A DNA stretch of 64,000 nucleotides from Bacteroidales bacterium (GTDB lineage: Bacteria; Bacteroidota; Bacteroidia; Bacteroidales; F082), in assembly GCA_017549805.1 (NCBI GenBank), contig JAFYNJ010000019.1, forward strand, positions 88,312 to 152,311, read 5' to 3'. Under the pieces are notes generated by a model. It made no database searches. It was not told the DNA's origin and saw only the letters and a list, made by a program, of their open reading frames with translations. Position 1 is the first letter of the stretch, and the number at the start of each line of letters is the position of its first letter. Below, one piece after another: positions 25,429 through 34,385 of this stretch. The position numbers were made by a program, and so were the translations under genes.

Positions 25429-25456
25429 TACAAAAAAGTTTTAATTTTGCGAAAAA

Positions 25457-25468
25457 TTTATCTGTTAA
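25457..25468 (+). repeat. 12-bp direct repeat, right copy
   Basis: TTTATCTGTTAA is identical to 23890-23901, in the same orientation, 29 bases before the integrase start on its upstream side. Confidence 0.5.
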
Positions 25469-25663
25469 GTACCCCTTGTAGGGGCAGCCCAAGCCCCTAT
25501 AAATAAGGCACTACAAAGATAAGAAATAATTTTGAAACGTGTCAACGCCGTGTCAACCAAATATGAAAAATATGCTCACTCGTTGTAATTTGTTCTCATT
25601 CTAAATAACTCTACAAACGATATAAAAATAGGAAAATCAACCACTTAACATACCAAAAGAAAA

Positions 25664-25741
25664 ATGAGACCTGCTAACGAAAATAATAACAATAATAAAA
25701 ATAGTGCCCCTGTTCGGGGCACAGCAATCAGCAACCTATAA
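25664..25741 (+). CDS. Candidate 25-residue leader peptide with Asn run
   Basis: An ATG at 25664 opens a frame (MRPANENNNNNKNSAPV) that ends at 25741 inside a hairpin. An A-rich stretch (AAAAGAAAA), common before Bacteroidetes start codons, precedes it. The run of five Asn codons followed by two hairpins (GTGCCCC/GGGGCAC at 25704-25722 and the terminator at 25731-25757) resembles a transcription attenuator. It lies directly before the pseudouridine synthase gene. It could equally be chance. Confidence 0.35.
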   Translation: MRPANENNNNNKNSAPVRGTAISNL

Positions 25742-25757
25742 TAGGGTTGCTTTTTTT
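25731..25757 (+). terminator. Terminator or attenuator before the pseudouridine synthase gene
   Basis: GCAACC and GGTTGC form a stem with an 8-base loop followed by seven T, ending 3 bases before the ATG at 25760. Being so close to a start codon, it would block the gene's expression unless bypassed. Confidence 0.65.
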
Positions 25758-25759
25758 AT

Positions 25760-26659
25760 ATGAAAGACAAAAAGCGCCACTCCAAAGAAAACCCTCTGAA
25801 ATTCAAGGTCGTTGAGCCATCACCCTTGATGGAATTCATCATGAAAAAGATGGACGGTATCAGCCGTACCAAAGTGAAACACATGTTGGCCAACGGCGTG
25901 GTCTCTGTGGACGGAGAACGCTCCTCCCAGTTCGACTTCGCTCTCAAACCGGGTATGACTGTAGAAATTGGCAAACCCTCCGCCAAAGAACGTTTCTACA
26001 GCAAATGGCTTAAGATTGTCTATGAGGACAAATACCTTGTGGTGATCGACAAAAAGGAAGGTTTGCTCACCAACAGCCCGGGCAAGGAACAGGAAACGGC
26101 CCAATCCATCCTGAACCAGTATTTTACCGCATCACAACAGCGTTGCAGGGCGCATACCATCCACCGTCTCGACCGCGACACTTCGGGATTGATGCTTTTC
26201 GCCAAGGACAAGCAGATTGCCATGAGCTTTGAAGAGAATTGGAAGGAGAAGGTCTATGACCGCCGCTATGTAGCCGTCGTCGAAGGCAAGTTGGAACCGA
26301 GGGAAGGCACGGTGGAGTCGTGGCTCAAGGACAATAAGATGTTCGTGACCTATTCCAGTCCTGTCGATAACGGCGGCAAATTCGCCGTTACCCATTACGA
26401 GGTGCTGGTCAGCAACAGAAACTATTCGTTGGTGGACTTCCATCTGGAGACTGGCCGAAAGAACCAGATCCGTGTCCATGCCCAAGACCTTGGTCATCCC
26501 ATCGTGGGAGATGAGAAATACGGCAGTCACGACAACTCATTGGGGCGACTCTGTCTCCATGCCTACAGACTCTGTTTCATCCATCCCACAACAGGCAAGG
26601 AACACGAGTTTGAGACTCCATTCCCGAAGGTGTTCGAGAAGCCATTTAGGCAAAAATAA
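25760..26659 (+). CDS. RluA-family RNA pseudouridine synthase
   Basis: This 299-residue protein has an N-terminal S4-like RNA-binding domain (ISRTKVKHMLANGVVSVDG) and the RluA catalytic core with the HRLDRDTSGLMLFAK motif, whose second Asp is the catalytic residue. The C-terminal LETGRKNQIRVHAQ motif is also present. It isomerises uridine in rRNA or tRNA; the exact site cannot be told. The possible attenuator directly upstream is unusual for this family. Confidence 0.9.
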   Translation: MKDKKRHSKENPLKFKVVEPSPLMEFIMKKMDGISRTKVKHMLANGVVSVDGERSSQFDFALKPGMTVEIGKPSAKERFYSKWLKIVYEDKYLVVIDKKEGLLTNSPGKEQETAQSILNQYFTASQQRCRAHTIHRLDRDTSGLMLFAKDKQIAMSFEENWKEKVYDRRYVAVVEGKLEPREGTVESWLKDNKMFVTYSSPVDNGGKFAVTHYEVLVSNRNYSLVDFHLETGRKNQIRVHAQDLGHPIVGDEKYGSHDNSLGRLCLHAYRLCFIHPTTGKEHEFETPFPKVFEKPFRQK

Positions 26660-26694
26660 TTTGTAATTCCGCATTCCTGATTCCGAATTATTCC

Positions 26695-26702
26695 TATCTT
26701 TG
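26695..26702 (+). promoter_or_regulatory. -7 box for the transketolase operon
   Basis: TATCTTTG, 28 bases before the ATG at 26731. Confidence 0.5.
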
Positions 26703-26730
26703 CCTATCTCAAGGAATAATTAATATAGTT

Positions 26731-27573
26731 ATGAATATCAATGAATTGAAACGGGTGGCATCGCAGGTTCGCCGCGATATCATCCGCATGGTGCATGGCT
26801 GTCAGTCAGGGCATCCGGGCGGCTCGTTGGGTGCTACCGACCTGGTCACTGCCCTTTATTTCGACCAAATGCAGATCGATCCTGCCAACTTCCGTATGGA
26901 TGGCAATGGTGAGGACATGTTTTTCCTTTCCAATGGCCATATCAGCCCTATGTTTTATAGTATCCTGGCCCGTAGGGGTTATTTCCCGGTGAGCGAGTTG
27001 GCAACCTTCCGCAGGCTTGGTACCCGGCTTCAAGGACATCCTACAACGGCTGAAGGACTGCCTGGTGTGCGTATCGCTTCAGGTTCCCTCGGACAAGGCC
27101 TTTCCGTGGCCGTCGGAGCTGCTCAGGCCAAACGTCTCAATAATGACCAACATCTCGTGTTCGTACTGATGGGCGACGGCGAACAGGATGAAGGCCAGAT
27201 ATGGGAAGCCGCTATGTATGCCGGAGCCAAGAAGATCGACAACCTTGTCGGCATTCTCGACTACAACAAGAAACAGATCGACGGTCCTACCGATGTGGTG
27301 ATGAACTTGGGCGACATGAAAGCCAAATACGAGGCTTTCGGCTGGAAAATCATTGAACTCAATGGCAACGACATGCAACAGGTGGTGAATGCTCTTAACC
27401 AAGCCCGCAAAGAAGCAGGGCAGGGACAACCCCAACTGCTGCTGGCTCACACCGAGATGGGCATGGGCGTCGACTTCATGATGGGCACCCATAAATGGCA
27501 TGGCACGCCGCCCAACGACGAACAGGCCACCAATGCATTGTCACAACTTGAGGAGACTTTGGGAGATTATTAA
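26731..27573 (+). CDS. Transketolase, N-terminal subunit
   Basis: This 280-residue protein is the thiamine-diphosphate-binding half of a split transketolase. The GDGEQDEGQIWEA motif binds the cofactor, and HPGGSLGATD and SNGHISPMFY are family signatures. With the C-terminal subunit encoded next it transfers two-carbon units in the non-oxidative pentose phosphate pathway. Split transketolases of this size are common in Bacteroidetes, archaea and Firmicutes. The downstream partner begins 34 bases later. Confidence 0.92.
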   Translation: MNINELKRVASQVRRDIIRMVHGCQSGHPGGSLGATDLVTALYFDQMQIDPANFRMDGNGEDMFFLSNGHISPMFYSILARRGYFPVSELATFRRLGTRLQGHPTTAEGLPGVRIASGSLGQGLSVAVGAAQAKRLNNDQHLVFVLMGDGEQDEGQIWEAAMYAGAKKIDNLVGILDYNKKQIDGPTDVVMNLGDMKAKYEAFGWKIIELNGNDMQQVVNALNQARKEAGQGQPQLLLAHTEMGMGVDFMMGTHKWHGTPPNDEQATNALSQLEETLGDY

Positions 27574-27607
27574 ACGGAAAACTGAAAACGGAAAACGGAG
27601 AGTTATT

Positions 27608-28561
27608 ATGGAAACATTTGAAAAGAAAGATACAAGATCGGGTTTCGGTGAGGGCTTGCTGGAAGCGGGCCGCCGCAACCCCAAAGTGGTTGCATTTTGT
27701 GCCGACCTTACTGGCTCCTTGAAGATGGGTGACTTCGCCAAGGAGTTCCCGGAGCGTTTCTTCCAAACCGGCATTGCCGAGGCCAATATGACCAATATGG
27801 CTGCGGGTATGGCTTTGAGCGGTTTCATTCCGTTTACGGGTACTTTTGCCGCCTTTGCCACAGGCCGTGTTTATGACCAGATTCGCCAATGTGTGGCCTA
27901 TTCAAACAAGAATGTCAAGATTGCAGCTTCCCATGCCGGCGTGACACTCGGCGAGGATGGCGCCACCCACCAGATTTTGGAAGACATCGGCCTGATGAAG
28001 ATGCTGCCCAACATGACGGTTATTGTGCCTTGCGACTTCAACCAGACCAAGAACGCTACCATCGCGGCAGCCGAATATGAAGGTCCCGTCTATCTACGTT
28101 TCGGTCGCCCGAAAGTGCCGAACTTTACACCTGCCGACGAGAAGTTTGAGATCGGGAAAGCCCATTTGATTCAGGAAGGCAAGGATGTCACCATCTTCGC
28201 CTGCGGCCATCTCGTTTGGAAAGCCATGCAGGCATTGCCAATCCTCAAAGAGATGGGCATCGATGCTGAGTTGATCAACATCCACACCATCAAGCCGTTG
28301 GATGTGGAGGCTGTGCTGAAGTCAGTAGCTAAGACTTGCTGCGTAGTGACAGCTGAAGAACACATGCGCAATGGTGGTCTCGGCGATAGTATCGCCCAGG
28401 TGCTGGCACTCCATCATCCTGCACCTATCGAGATGGTTGCCGTCAACGACATGTTTGGCCAAAGCGGCACCCCCGATGAGCTATTGAAAGCATATCATCT
28501 GGACACTCCCGACATTATGGAAGCCGTAAAAAAGGTTATCGCAAGAAAGATGAACTCCTAA
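27608..28561 (+). CDS. Transketolase, C-terminal subunit
   Basis: This 317-residue protein is the pyrimidine-binding half of transketolase (GIAEANMTNMAAGMAL contains the catalytic Glu) plus the C-terminal domain. I choose ATG 27608 (METFEKKDTRSGFGEGLL), which follows a purine-rich stretch; the in-frame ATG at 27500 lies inside the N-terminal subunit gene. The intergenic stretch carries the GGAAAACTGAAAACGG motif also found after the next gene. Confidence 0.92.
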   Translation: METFEKKDTRSGFGEGLLEAGRRNPKVVAFCADLTGSLKMGDFAKEFPERFFQTGIAEANMTNMAAGMALSGFIPFTGTFAAFATGRVYDQIRQCVAYSNKNVKIAASHAGVTLGEDGATHQILEDIGLMKMLPNMTVIVPCDFNQTKNATIAAAEYEGPVYLRFGRPKVPNFTPADEKFEIGKAHLIQEGKDVTIFACGHLVWKAMQALPILKEMGIDAELINIHTIKPLDVEAVLKSVAKTCCVVTAEEHMRNGGLGDSIAQVLALHHPAPIEMVAVNDMFGQSGTPDELLKAYHLDTPDIMEAVKKVIARKMNS

Positions 28562-29734
28562 ATGCTAAATGATATGAAAGAAACAAGATTATGCTTTCTG
28601 CTCTTATTATCTATATTATTACTAGGCTTCGAAAGTTGCGCGAAAAAAGAGCAGGAGCCCTTGAAGGCGAAGAATGTAATCTACATGATCGGTGACGGCA
28701 TGTCGCTGCCACAGGTATTTGGTACCATGCTCGCCACGGGCGAGGACTTGGCATTCCAACAGTTTCCCTATATTGGCATTGTCGATACCCGTTCAGCCAG
28801 TAACGACATCACCGATTCAGCAGCCGGTGGTACGGCCTTGGCCTGCGACAAGAAGACCAAGAACGGCATGGTAGGCATGGATGTGGATACCTTGGCCATG
28901 GAAAGCATTCTGGATGTTTTGGCGGATCAGGGCAAGAGTACGGGCATCGTGGTGACTTGCTATTCAGGTCATGCCACGCCTGCGACCTTCTTCGCCAAGG
29001 TGCCGAGTCGCAAGATGTATGAAGACATTGCTTTGCAGATGGCTGAGTCGGACAAGCTCAACGTGATGATTGCTGGAGGCCGCAAGCATTTTGATCAACG
29101 CAAGGACAGCATCAACCTTCTTGAACGGATGGAAAACGAACTGGGCTGGAAGGTTTATGATACCTTGGCCGACATTGATACGACTTGTATGAAATATGCT
29201 GTGTTGGCCGCCAAGGGACACATGCCCAAGGCTCCGGAACGTGGTGACTTCTTGCCTGATGGTGTTGAGACGGCTCTGAAAACTTTGTCGCAAGACGAAG
29301 ACGGCTTTTTCTTGATGGTGGAAGGCTCCCAGATCGACTTCGCCTGCCATGCCCAGGATTCGGTGAATATGGTGGAGGAGACAGTGGATTTCAGCAAAGC
29401 CGTTCAGATTGCTTTGGATTTTGCCAAGGCCGATGGCAACACCTTGGTGGTGGTCACTGCCGACCATGAGACGGGCGGTTTGACCATGATCGATCCCCAA
29501 GGGCATTATTCCAATGTGTCGTTCAATTATTCCACTCGCAGCCATACCTGTCTTCCGGTAATCGTTTATGCCTACGGTCCCGGAGCCGAGCTGTTCACCG
29601 GCTGGATGCAGAACAACGAGCTGAAAGCCAAGATTCTCAAAGCCTGTGGCATTGAGCCACAGTCAGCATCTTCTGAGATGGATCAAGAGATTGCTCCCGT
29701 AGTGGGAAACTTCGATTCCAATAGGAATAATTGA
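28562..29734 (+). CDS. Alkaline phosphatase (PhoA superfamily), probable lipoprotein
   Basis: This 390-residue protein has a hydrophobic N-terminus with lipobox-like FESC, so it is probably lipid-anchored outside the inner membrane. Family motifs are IYMIGDGM (metal Asp), TDSAAGGTA (nucleophile Ser) and VTADHETGG (metal ligands). It should hydrolyse phosphate monoesters in the periplasm. The transketolase stop directly abuts its first ATG; the ATG at 28574 (MKETRLCF) gives a more usual signal peptide. It is the last gene of the transketolase operon. Confidence 0.9.
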   Translation: MLNDMKETRLCFLLLLSILLLGFESCAKKEQEPLKAKNVIYMIGDGMSLPQVFGTMLATGEDLAFQQFPYIGIVDTRSASNDITDSAAGGTALACDKKTKNGMVGMDVDTLAMESILDVLADQGKSTGIVVTCYSGHATPATFFAKVPSRKMYEDIALQMAESDKLNVMIAGGRKHFDQRKDSINLLERMENELGWKVYDTLADIDTTCMKYAVLAAKGHMPKAPERGDFLPDGVETALKTLSQDEDGFFLMVEGSQIDFACHAQDSVNMVEETVDFSKAVQIALDFAKADGNTLVVVTADHETGGLTMIDPQGHYSNVSFNYSTRSHTCLPVIVYAYGPGAELFTGWMQNNELKAKILKACGIEPQSASSEMDQEIAPVVGNFDSNRNN

Positions 29735-29738
29735 AACG

Positions 29739-29776
29739 GAAAACGGAGAACGGAAAGTTTTCAGTTTTCCGTTTTC
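29739..29776. terminator. Inverted repeat between convergent genes, likely bidirectional terminator
   Basis: GAAAACGGA (29739-29747) pairs with TCCGTTTTC (29768-29776) between the stops of the phosphatase and speA genes. T-rich and A-rich flanks fit termination in both directions. Confidence 0.5.
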
Positions 29777-29781
29777 AGCTT

Positions 29782-31671
29782 TCAGTTCTCCAGATAGGTA
29801 TATCCGTAAAGTCCTGATCTGTAATTGGAAAGGAACTCTTTCCCTTCCTCAACGGTGATCTTGCCTTCCTTGACGCACTTGGTCACCCAGGTCTCCACGG
29901 TGCGAACCAACTTTTTCGGACTGTATTGGACATATTCGAGCACATCGGCAACGGTTTCGCCGTCGATGACTTGGTCGATGTAATAGCCCTTTTCATCCAC
30001 TGAGACGTGCACGGCGTTGGTGTCGCCAAACAGGTTGTGGAGGTCGCCCAGAATCTCCTGGTAGGCGCCTACCAGGAACACACCGATGTAGTAGTGTTCC
30101 TTGTCGTTGAAGCTGTGCAGCGGGATGGTGTGCTGGGTCGATTTTGTGACGAAACTGGTGATCTTGCCGTCGCTGTCGCAGGTGATGTCTTGCAGGGTGG
30201 CGAGGTGGGTTGGATTCTCGTCCAAGCGCTGGATCGGGATGATGGGGAAGAGTTGGTCGATGGCCCAAAGGTCGGGGAGCGACTGGAACAGCGAGAAGTT
30301 GCAGAAGTATTTGTCAGCCAATAGTTTAGGCAATGAGGTAAAGTCCTCTGGAACGCGCTTCAGGCTATTGGCGATATGGTTCACTTCACGGGCGATGCTC
30401 CAGAACAAACGTTCAATCTTGGCGCGCGATTTGAGGTCGAGCAGGCCGAGGCTGAACAGGTTCAACGCCTCTTCGCGGATTTCCTGCGCATCGTGCCAGA
30501 TTTCCAACGACGAGCTCTTGTTCAGTTCGTCCCATGAATCGTAGAGTTCCTTGATCAACTCGTGGTCGTCTTCCTCGGGTTCCTCGTTGTCGTCCCATTC
30601 GGGCAAGGAGGTCTTCTCCAACACTTCGAAGATCAGCACGGAATGGTGTGCCGTAAGGGCACGGCCCGATTCGCAGATGACGTTGGGGTGGGGCAGTTCG
30701 TTCTTGTCGCAGGCATCAACAATGGTGTAGATGGCGTTGTTGGCGTATTCTTGGATGCTGTAGTTGACCGAACTGGCGCTGCTGGAGCTGGTGCCGTCGT
30801 AGTCAACACCGAGGCCTCCGCCCATGTCGACGAATTCGATATTGTATCCCATTTTGTGGAGCTGCACATAGAACTGTGCCGCTTCACGCAGGGCCACATT
30901 GATTTTCTTGATTTTGCTGACCTGGCTGCCGATGTGGTAATGCACGAGTTTCAAGCAGTCCTTCATGTCATGTTCCTCCAGGAAGTCAAGCGCTTCGAGG
31001 AGTTCGGAAGAGGTGAGGCCGAACTTGCTGCCGTCGCCGCCCGATTCTTCCCACTTGCCAGCCCCGGAGCTCGCCAGCTTGATGCGCACGCCGAGGTTAG
31101 GCGTGACTTTCAGCCGACGGGCGATCTTCGCCGTGGTCTTCAGTTCGTTCAGCTTCTCTATGACGATGATGATCTTACGGCCCATCTTCTGTGCCAGCAA
31201 GGCCAACTCGATGAATTCCTCGTCCTTGTAGCCGTTGCAGACGATGAGTGAATCGGAGTCGGTTCCTAATGCCAGGATGGCGTGGAGCTCTGGCTTGGAG
31301 CCGGCTTCCAAGCCGATGTTGCATTTCTTGCCATGGCTGACGATTTCCTCAACCACAGGGCGCATTTGGTTCACCTTGATGGGCATCACCACGAAGTTCT
31401 GTCCGTGGAACTCATATTCCTTGGCGGCCTCCTTGAAGCAGGAGTCGATACGGTTGATGCGGTCGTCGAGGATATCGGGGAAACGAATCAGCATGGGTGC
31501 CGAAACGTCCCTGAGAGCCAATTCGTCAACAAGGTTGGGAAGGTCCACGGAAGCGCATCCTTCCTTGGGAGTCACCACCATGTGGCCGTTCTCATTGATC
31601 GAAAAATAGTTGCCGCCCCAGCCTTTCACGTTGTAAAGGTCCTCGGAGTCTTCAATACGCCATTTTCTCAT
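29782..31671 (-). CDS. speA: Biosynthetic arginine decarboxylase
   Basis: This 629-residue protein has the full SpeA layout: a PLP-binding alanine-racemase-like barrel with the cofactor Lys in VMPIKVNQ (~99), the KFGLTSSELL strand, the HYHIGSQ and DMGGGLGVDYDG motifs, and the helical insert and C-terminal domain typical of this family. It converts arginine to agmatine for polyamine synthesis. It is monocistronic, with a promoter box at 31704-31711, and diverges from the T6SS operon, so it marks the left chromosomal edge of the T6SS locus. Confidence 0.95.
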   Translation of the reverse strand: MRKWRIEDSEDLYNVKGWGGNYFSINENGHMVVTPKEGCASVDLPNLVDELALRDVSAPMLIRFPDILDDRINRIDSCFKEAAKEYEFHGQNFVVMPIKVNQMRPVVEEIVSHGKKCNIGLEAGSKPELHAILALGTDSDSLIVCNGYKDEEFIELALLAQKMGRKIIIVIEKLNELKTTAKIARRLKVTPNLGVRIKLASSGAGKWEESGGDGSKFGLTSSELLEALDFLEEHDMKDCLKLVHYHIGSQVSKIKKINVALREAAQFYVQLHKMGYNIEFVDMGGGLGVDYDGTSSSSASSVNYSIQEYANNAIYTIVDACDKNELPHPNVICESGRALTAHHSVLIFEVLEKTSLPEWDDNEEPEEDDHELIKELYDSWDELNKSSSLEIWHDAQEIREEALNLFSLGLLDLKSRAKIERLFWSIAREVNHIANSLKRVPEDFTSLPKLLADKYFCNFSLFQSLPDLWAIDQLFPIIPIQRLDENPTHLATLQDITCDSDGKITSFVTKSTQHTIPLHSFNDKEHYYIGVFLVGAYQEILGDLHNLFGDTNAVHVSVDEKGYYIDQVIDGETVADVLEYVQYSPKKLVRTVETWVTKCVKEGKITVEEGKEFLSNYRSGLYGYTYLEN

Positions 31672-31703
31672 GTCAATAATTGTTTATTTATGAATAGGGG
31701 ATG

Positions 31704-31711
31704 CAAAAATA
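31704..31711 (-). promoter_or_regulatory. -7 box for speA
   Basis: The minus strand reads TATTTTTG, 33 bases before the speA ATG. Confidence 0.5.
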
Positions 31712-31775
31712 GCTATTCTTTTTAATTTTTTATAATTAATTGTATTTTATCATTGGATTCTATCTTAATAGTTTG

Positions 31776-31783
31776 TATATTTG
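31776..31783 (+). promoter_or_regulatory. -7 box for the T6SS operon
   Basis: TATATTTG, preceded 18 bases earlier by an imperfect TTGG. It lies 32 bases before the ATG at 31815 and shows that the in-frame ATG at 31740 is not the start. It is the only clear promoter found for the downstream 23-gene run. Confidence 0.6.
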
Positions 31784-31814
31784 CCCTTTCAAGTATCATT
31801 GTAGTATATTTCGT

Positions 31815-34310
31815 ATGAGTAGAAAAACCATTCTTGCCTCTTATGAGGAACTGTTGAAGAAGGCTATGAGTTATGCCGTTGACAATTCCAACGATGCGGT
31901 GTATCCATGCCATCTCTTCAAGGCATTGCTTCACAAGGATATGGGCATGGTGCCGTTCCTTGAGGGCAATCTTGACAAAGACTATTATTATCTGGTGGAA
32001 TGGGCTGATGTCGAGATCTCGATGACGCCCAAGTCGTCGCGTCCCAACAGCGACCTCGGTCTTTCCGATGAATCCGTTGCCGTGTTCGACATGGCTGACG
32101 ATTACCGTTCCAAGTTCGGACTCGAGGAGCCTGACAACTATTGCCTTTTGGCTGCCTTGGTGACGCCAGGCGTCGGCTTCAACTTCAACCAGATGAAGAA
32201 CCTGCCTTTGAACGTCAATGAGGTGCTCGATGCCATGGGCAAGCCGGCCGCAGGCGAGGGTAATGTTGCCCAACCGACCGTTCAGCTTTCGCAGAATGCG
32301 AAGAAAGTGCTGTCGAAGTATTGCATCAACAAAAACGAGCAGGTCGCATCGGGCCAGACCACCCCGGTTATTGGCTTTGAACGTGAGATCGCTGTGTTTT
32401 TTGAGGTGTTGGGACGCAAGACCAAGTCGAATCTCCTTATCGTAGGCGAGTCGGGCGTTGGTAAGACTTCACTGGTGAACGGCTTCGTGAACCGATTGCT
32501 TTACGGTGCAGTTCCGAGCTTCCTGCAAGGCGCTCCCGTTTATGAACTCGACCTGGCAGCCTTGGCCAGTGGTGCCGTCAACAACATGGAGACGGAAGAC
32601 CGCTTCAAGAGCGTGCTTGCCGAGCTTCGTGCCTTAGGCAATGCTGTCTTGGTCATCGAAGGCCTTGACAAGATGATGGACAAGATGGGTGCCCTCCATG
32701 GCACGGGCGATATCCTCAAGCAGGAGCTCAACAGGGGCGATATCCTGCTCGTCTGTACTTCCACCATCGATGGTTTTACCAAGAATATCGAAACCGACAA
32801 GGAGATGGTCCGCAAGTTCGAGAAGATCAGTATCGACGAACCGGATGTGGACACTTGCTTCCGCATCGTCAAAGGCGCTGTGAGCACCTACGAGAAATAT
32901 CACGGCCTTGAGATGGACGACAGCGTCATTACCGAAGCCATCCGCCTCTCCAAGCGCTATATGACCGAGAAGGCCATGCCCGACTCGGTGTTCGACCTCA
33001 TCGACCGTACCATGGCTTTGATCAAAACCATGAATGACGTTTCGGAGAAAGACCTTGCCGCTGTTGAGGAAAAGATCAACCGACTCAAGGAAAACCAGGA
33101 AGGCCTCGACGACCAGCGCCTCATGGTGGAGCAGAATTGGTTGCATTATGAATTGTTTAACAAGATAAACGTCCTGTTGGTAGCTCAACTCGACGACGAC
33201 ACCGATTTCCTGAAGATCCCAACCAAGGAAGAGCGTTTTGCCTATCTCGACCAAGTGATTGCCAAGCTGAAGCCGCTCACCCTTGAAAAGCGCAATAAGG
33301 TGCTCGACACCGACTTGCTTGCCGTTGTTGCCAAGCAAACGGGCATCCCGATGGGCAAGGTCCAGTCGAAGGAAAGGGAGAAATTGGTCAACGCCGAAGC
33401 CATCCTCAAGAACAGGGTGGTGGGGCAGGACCATGCCATCAAGATCATTCTCGATTCCATCTACGAGTCGCGTTCAGGCCTTAACAAGAAAGGCCAGCCC
33501 ATGGGCTCCTTCTTCTTCCTCGGACCCACCGGAACCGGTAAGACAGAGCTCTCCAAGGCCTTGGCAGAGTTCCTATTCCAAGAAGAATCCTCGTTGATCC
33601 GTTTCGACATGTCAGAGTTCAAGGAAGAGCACTCCGTCGCTTTGTTGTACGGAGCGCCTCCAGGATATGTGGGCTATGAAGAGGGTGGTCTGTTGGTCAA
33701 CAAGATCCGTCAGAAGCCTTATTCTGTGGTGCTGTTCGATGAAATCGAGAAGGCTCACAAGTCGGTGTTCGACCTGTTCCTGCAGATCCTCGACGAAGGT
33801 AAGCTGCATGACCGTCTCGGTCGTGTGGGTGACTTCTCCAACGCCTTGATCCTGTTTACCTCGAATATCGGAAGCAAGTTCATCGTCGATTCGTTCGAGA
33901 AGGGTGTTGTCCCGAAGAACAGCGACTTGATGACGATCATGCAGGACTATTTCCGTCCCGAATTCCTCGGCCGTCTCACCGAGATCGTGCCGTTCTCGCC
34001 GATTACCCCGGCAACGGTCACCCGCATCTTCAGCATCCACTTGAAGGGTTTGGTCAAGCTGTTGACGGAGCAGAACATCAACTTCAAGATCGACGAGGAG
34101 ACCAAGCAGGCCATTGCCATGATGGACTTCAGTCCGCAGTTCGGTGCCCGTCCCATCATTGGTACCATCCGCAAGGAACTCCGCCGTCCGCTCTCCAAGA
34201 TGATCATCTCGGGCAAGCTTAAGGCTGGCGATACCGTCGAGGTCAAGATGGAAGAGAGCAAGGTTGCCTTCTATGTCAATGGTGTCAAGACGGAATACCA
34301 GTTGAATTGA
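31815..34310 (+). CDS. tssH: T6SS ClpV-type AAA+ ATPase (TssH)
   Basis: This 831-residue protein has a Clp N-terminal domain (1-~150) and two AAA+ modules. The first has Walker A GESGVGKTS (~213) but a degraded Walker B (VIEGLD near 279, where Asp-Glu is expected). The second is intact (GPTGTGKTE near 569, LFDEIEKAH near 640, GAPPGYVGYEEGG pore loop). ClpV unfolds contracted TssB/TssC sheath for recycling. The start at 31815 follows the promoter box; the longer frame begins in the promoter. It is the first gene of the T6SS operon and is directly followed by tssB and tssC, its substrates. Confidence 0.92.
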   Translation: MSRKTILASYEELLKKAMSYAVDNSNDAVYPCHLFKALLHKDMGMVPFLEGNLDKDYYYLVEWADVEISMTPKSSRPNSDLGLSDESVAVFDMADDYRSKFGLEEPDNYCLLAALVTPGVGFNFNQMKNLPLNVNEVLDAMGKPAAGEGNVAQPTVQLSQNAKKVLSKYCINKNEQVASGQTTPVIGFEREIAVFFEVLGRKTKSNLLIVGESGVGKTSLVNGFVNRLLYGAVPSFLQGAPVYELDLAALASGAVNNMETEDRFKSVLAELRALGNAVLVIEGLDKMMDKMGALHGTGDILKQELNRGDILLVCTSTIDGFTKNIETDKEMVRKFEKISIDEPDVDTCFRIVKGAVSTYEKYHGLEMDDSVITEAIRLSKRYMTEKAMPDSVFDLIDRTMALIKTMNDVSEKDLAAVEEKINRLKENQEGLDDQRLMVEQNWLHYELFNKINVLLVAQLDDDTDFLKIPTKEERFAYLDQVIAKLKPLTLEKRNKVLDTDLLAVVAKQTGIPMGKVQSKEREKLVNAEAILKNRVVGQDHAIKIILDSIYESRSGLNKKGQPMGSFFFLGPTGTGKTELSKALAEFLFQEESSLIRFDMSEFKEEHSVALLYGAPPGYVGYEEGGLLVNKIRQKPYSVVLFDEIEKAHKSVFDLFLQILDEGKLHDRLGRVGDFSNALILFTSNIGSKFIVDSFEKGVVPKNSDLMTIMQDYFRPEFLGRLTEIVPFSPITPATVTRIFSIHLKGLVKLLTEQNINFKIDEETKQAIAMMDFSPQFGARPIIGTIRKELRRPLSKMIISGKLKAGDTVEVKMEESKVAFYVNGVKTEYQLN

Positions 34311-34385
34311 TAGTTGAAAATTGAAAGTTATACTTGAAATAACAAATAGTAAATCATTAAATATAAAATCTTTAAATCTAACTGT

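Larger units (their letters stand above)
25429..25759. other. Intergenic region between integrase and rluA-type gene
   Basis: It contains the right 12-bp repeat, a CCCCTTGTAGGGG palindrome (25472-25484), an AT-rich stretch, a possible 25-residue leader ORF (25664-25741) and two hairpins, the second with a T-run. No longer gene is seen. Confidence 0.6.

Noticed and set aside
27500-27607. Upstream ATG for the transketolase C-terminal subunit
   Set aside because: It lies inside the N-terminal subunit gene and adds a segment not seen in the family; ATG 27608 fits better.
31740-31814. Upstream ATG for tssH
   Set aside because: The extra residues would be encoded across the promoter box at 31776-31783.
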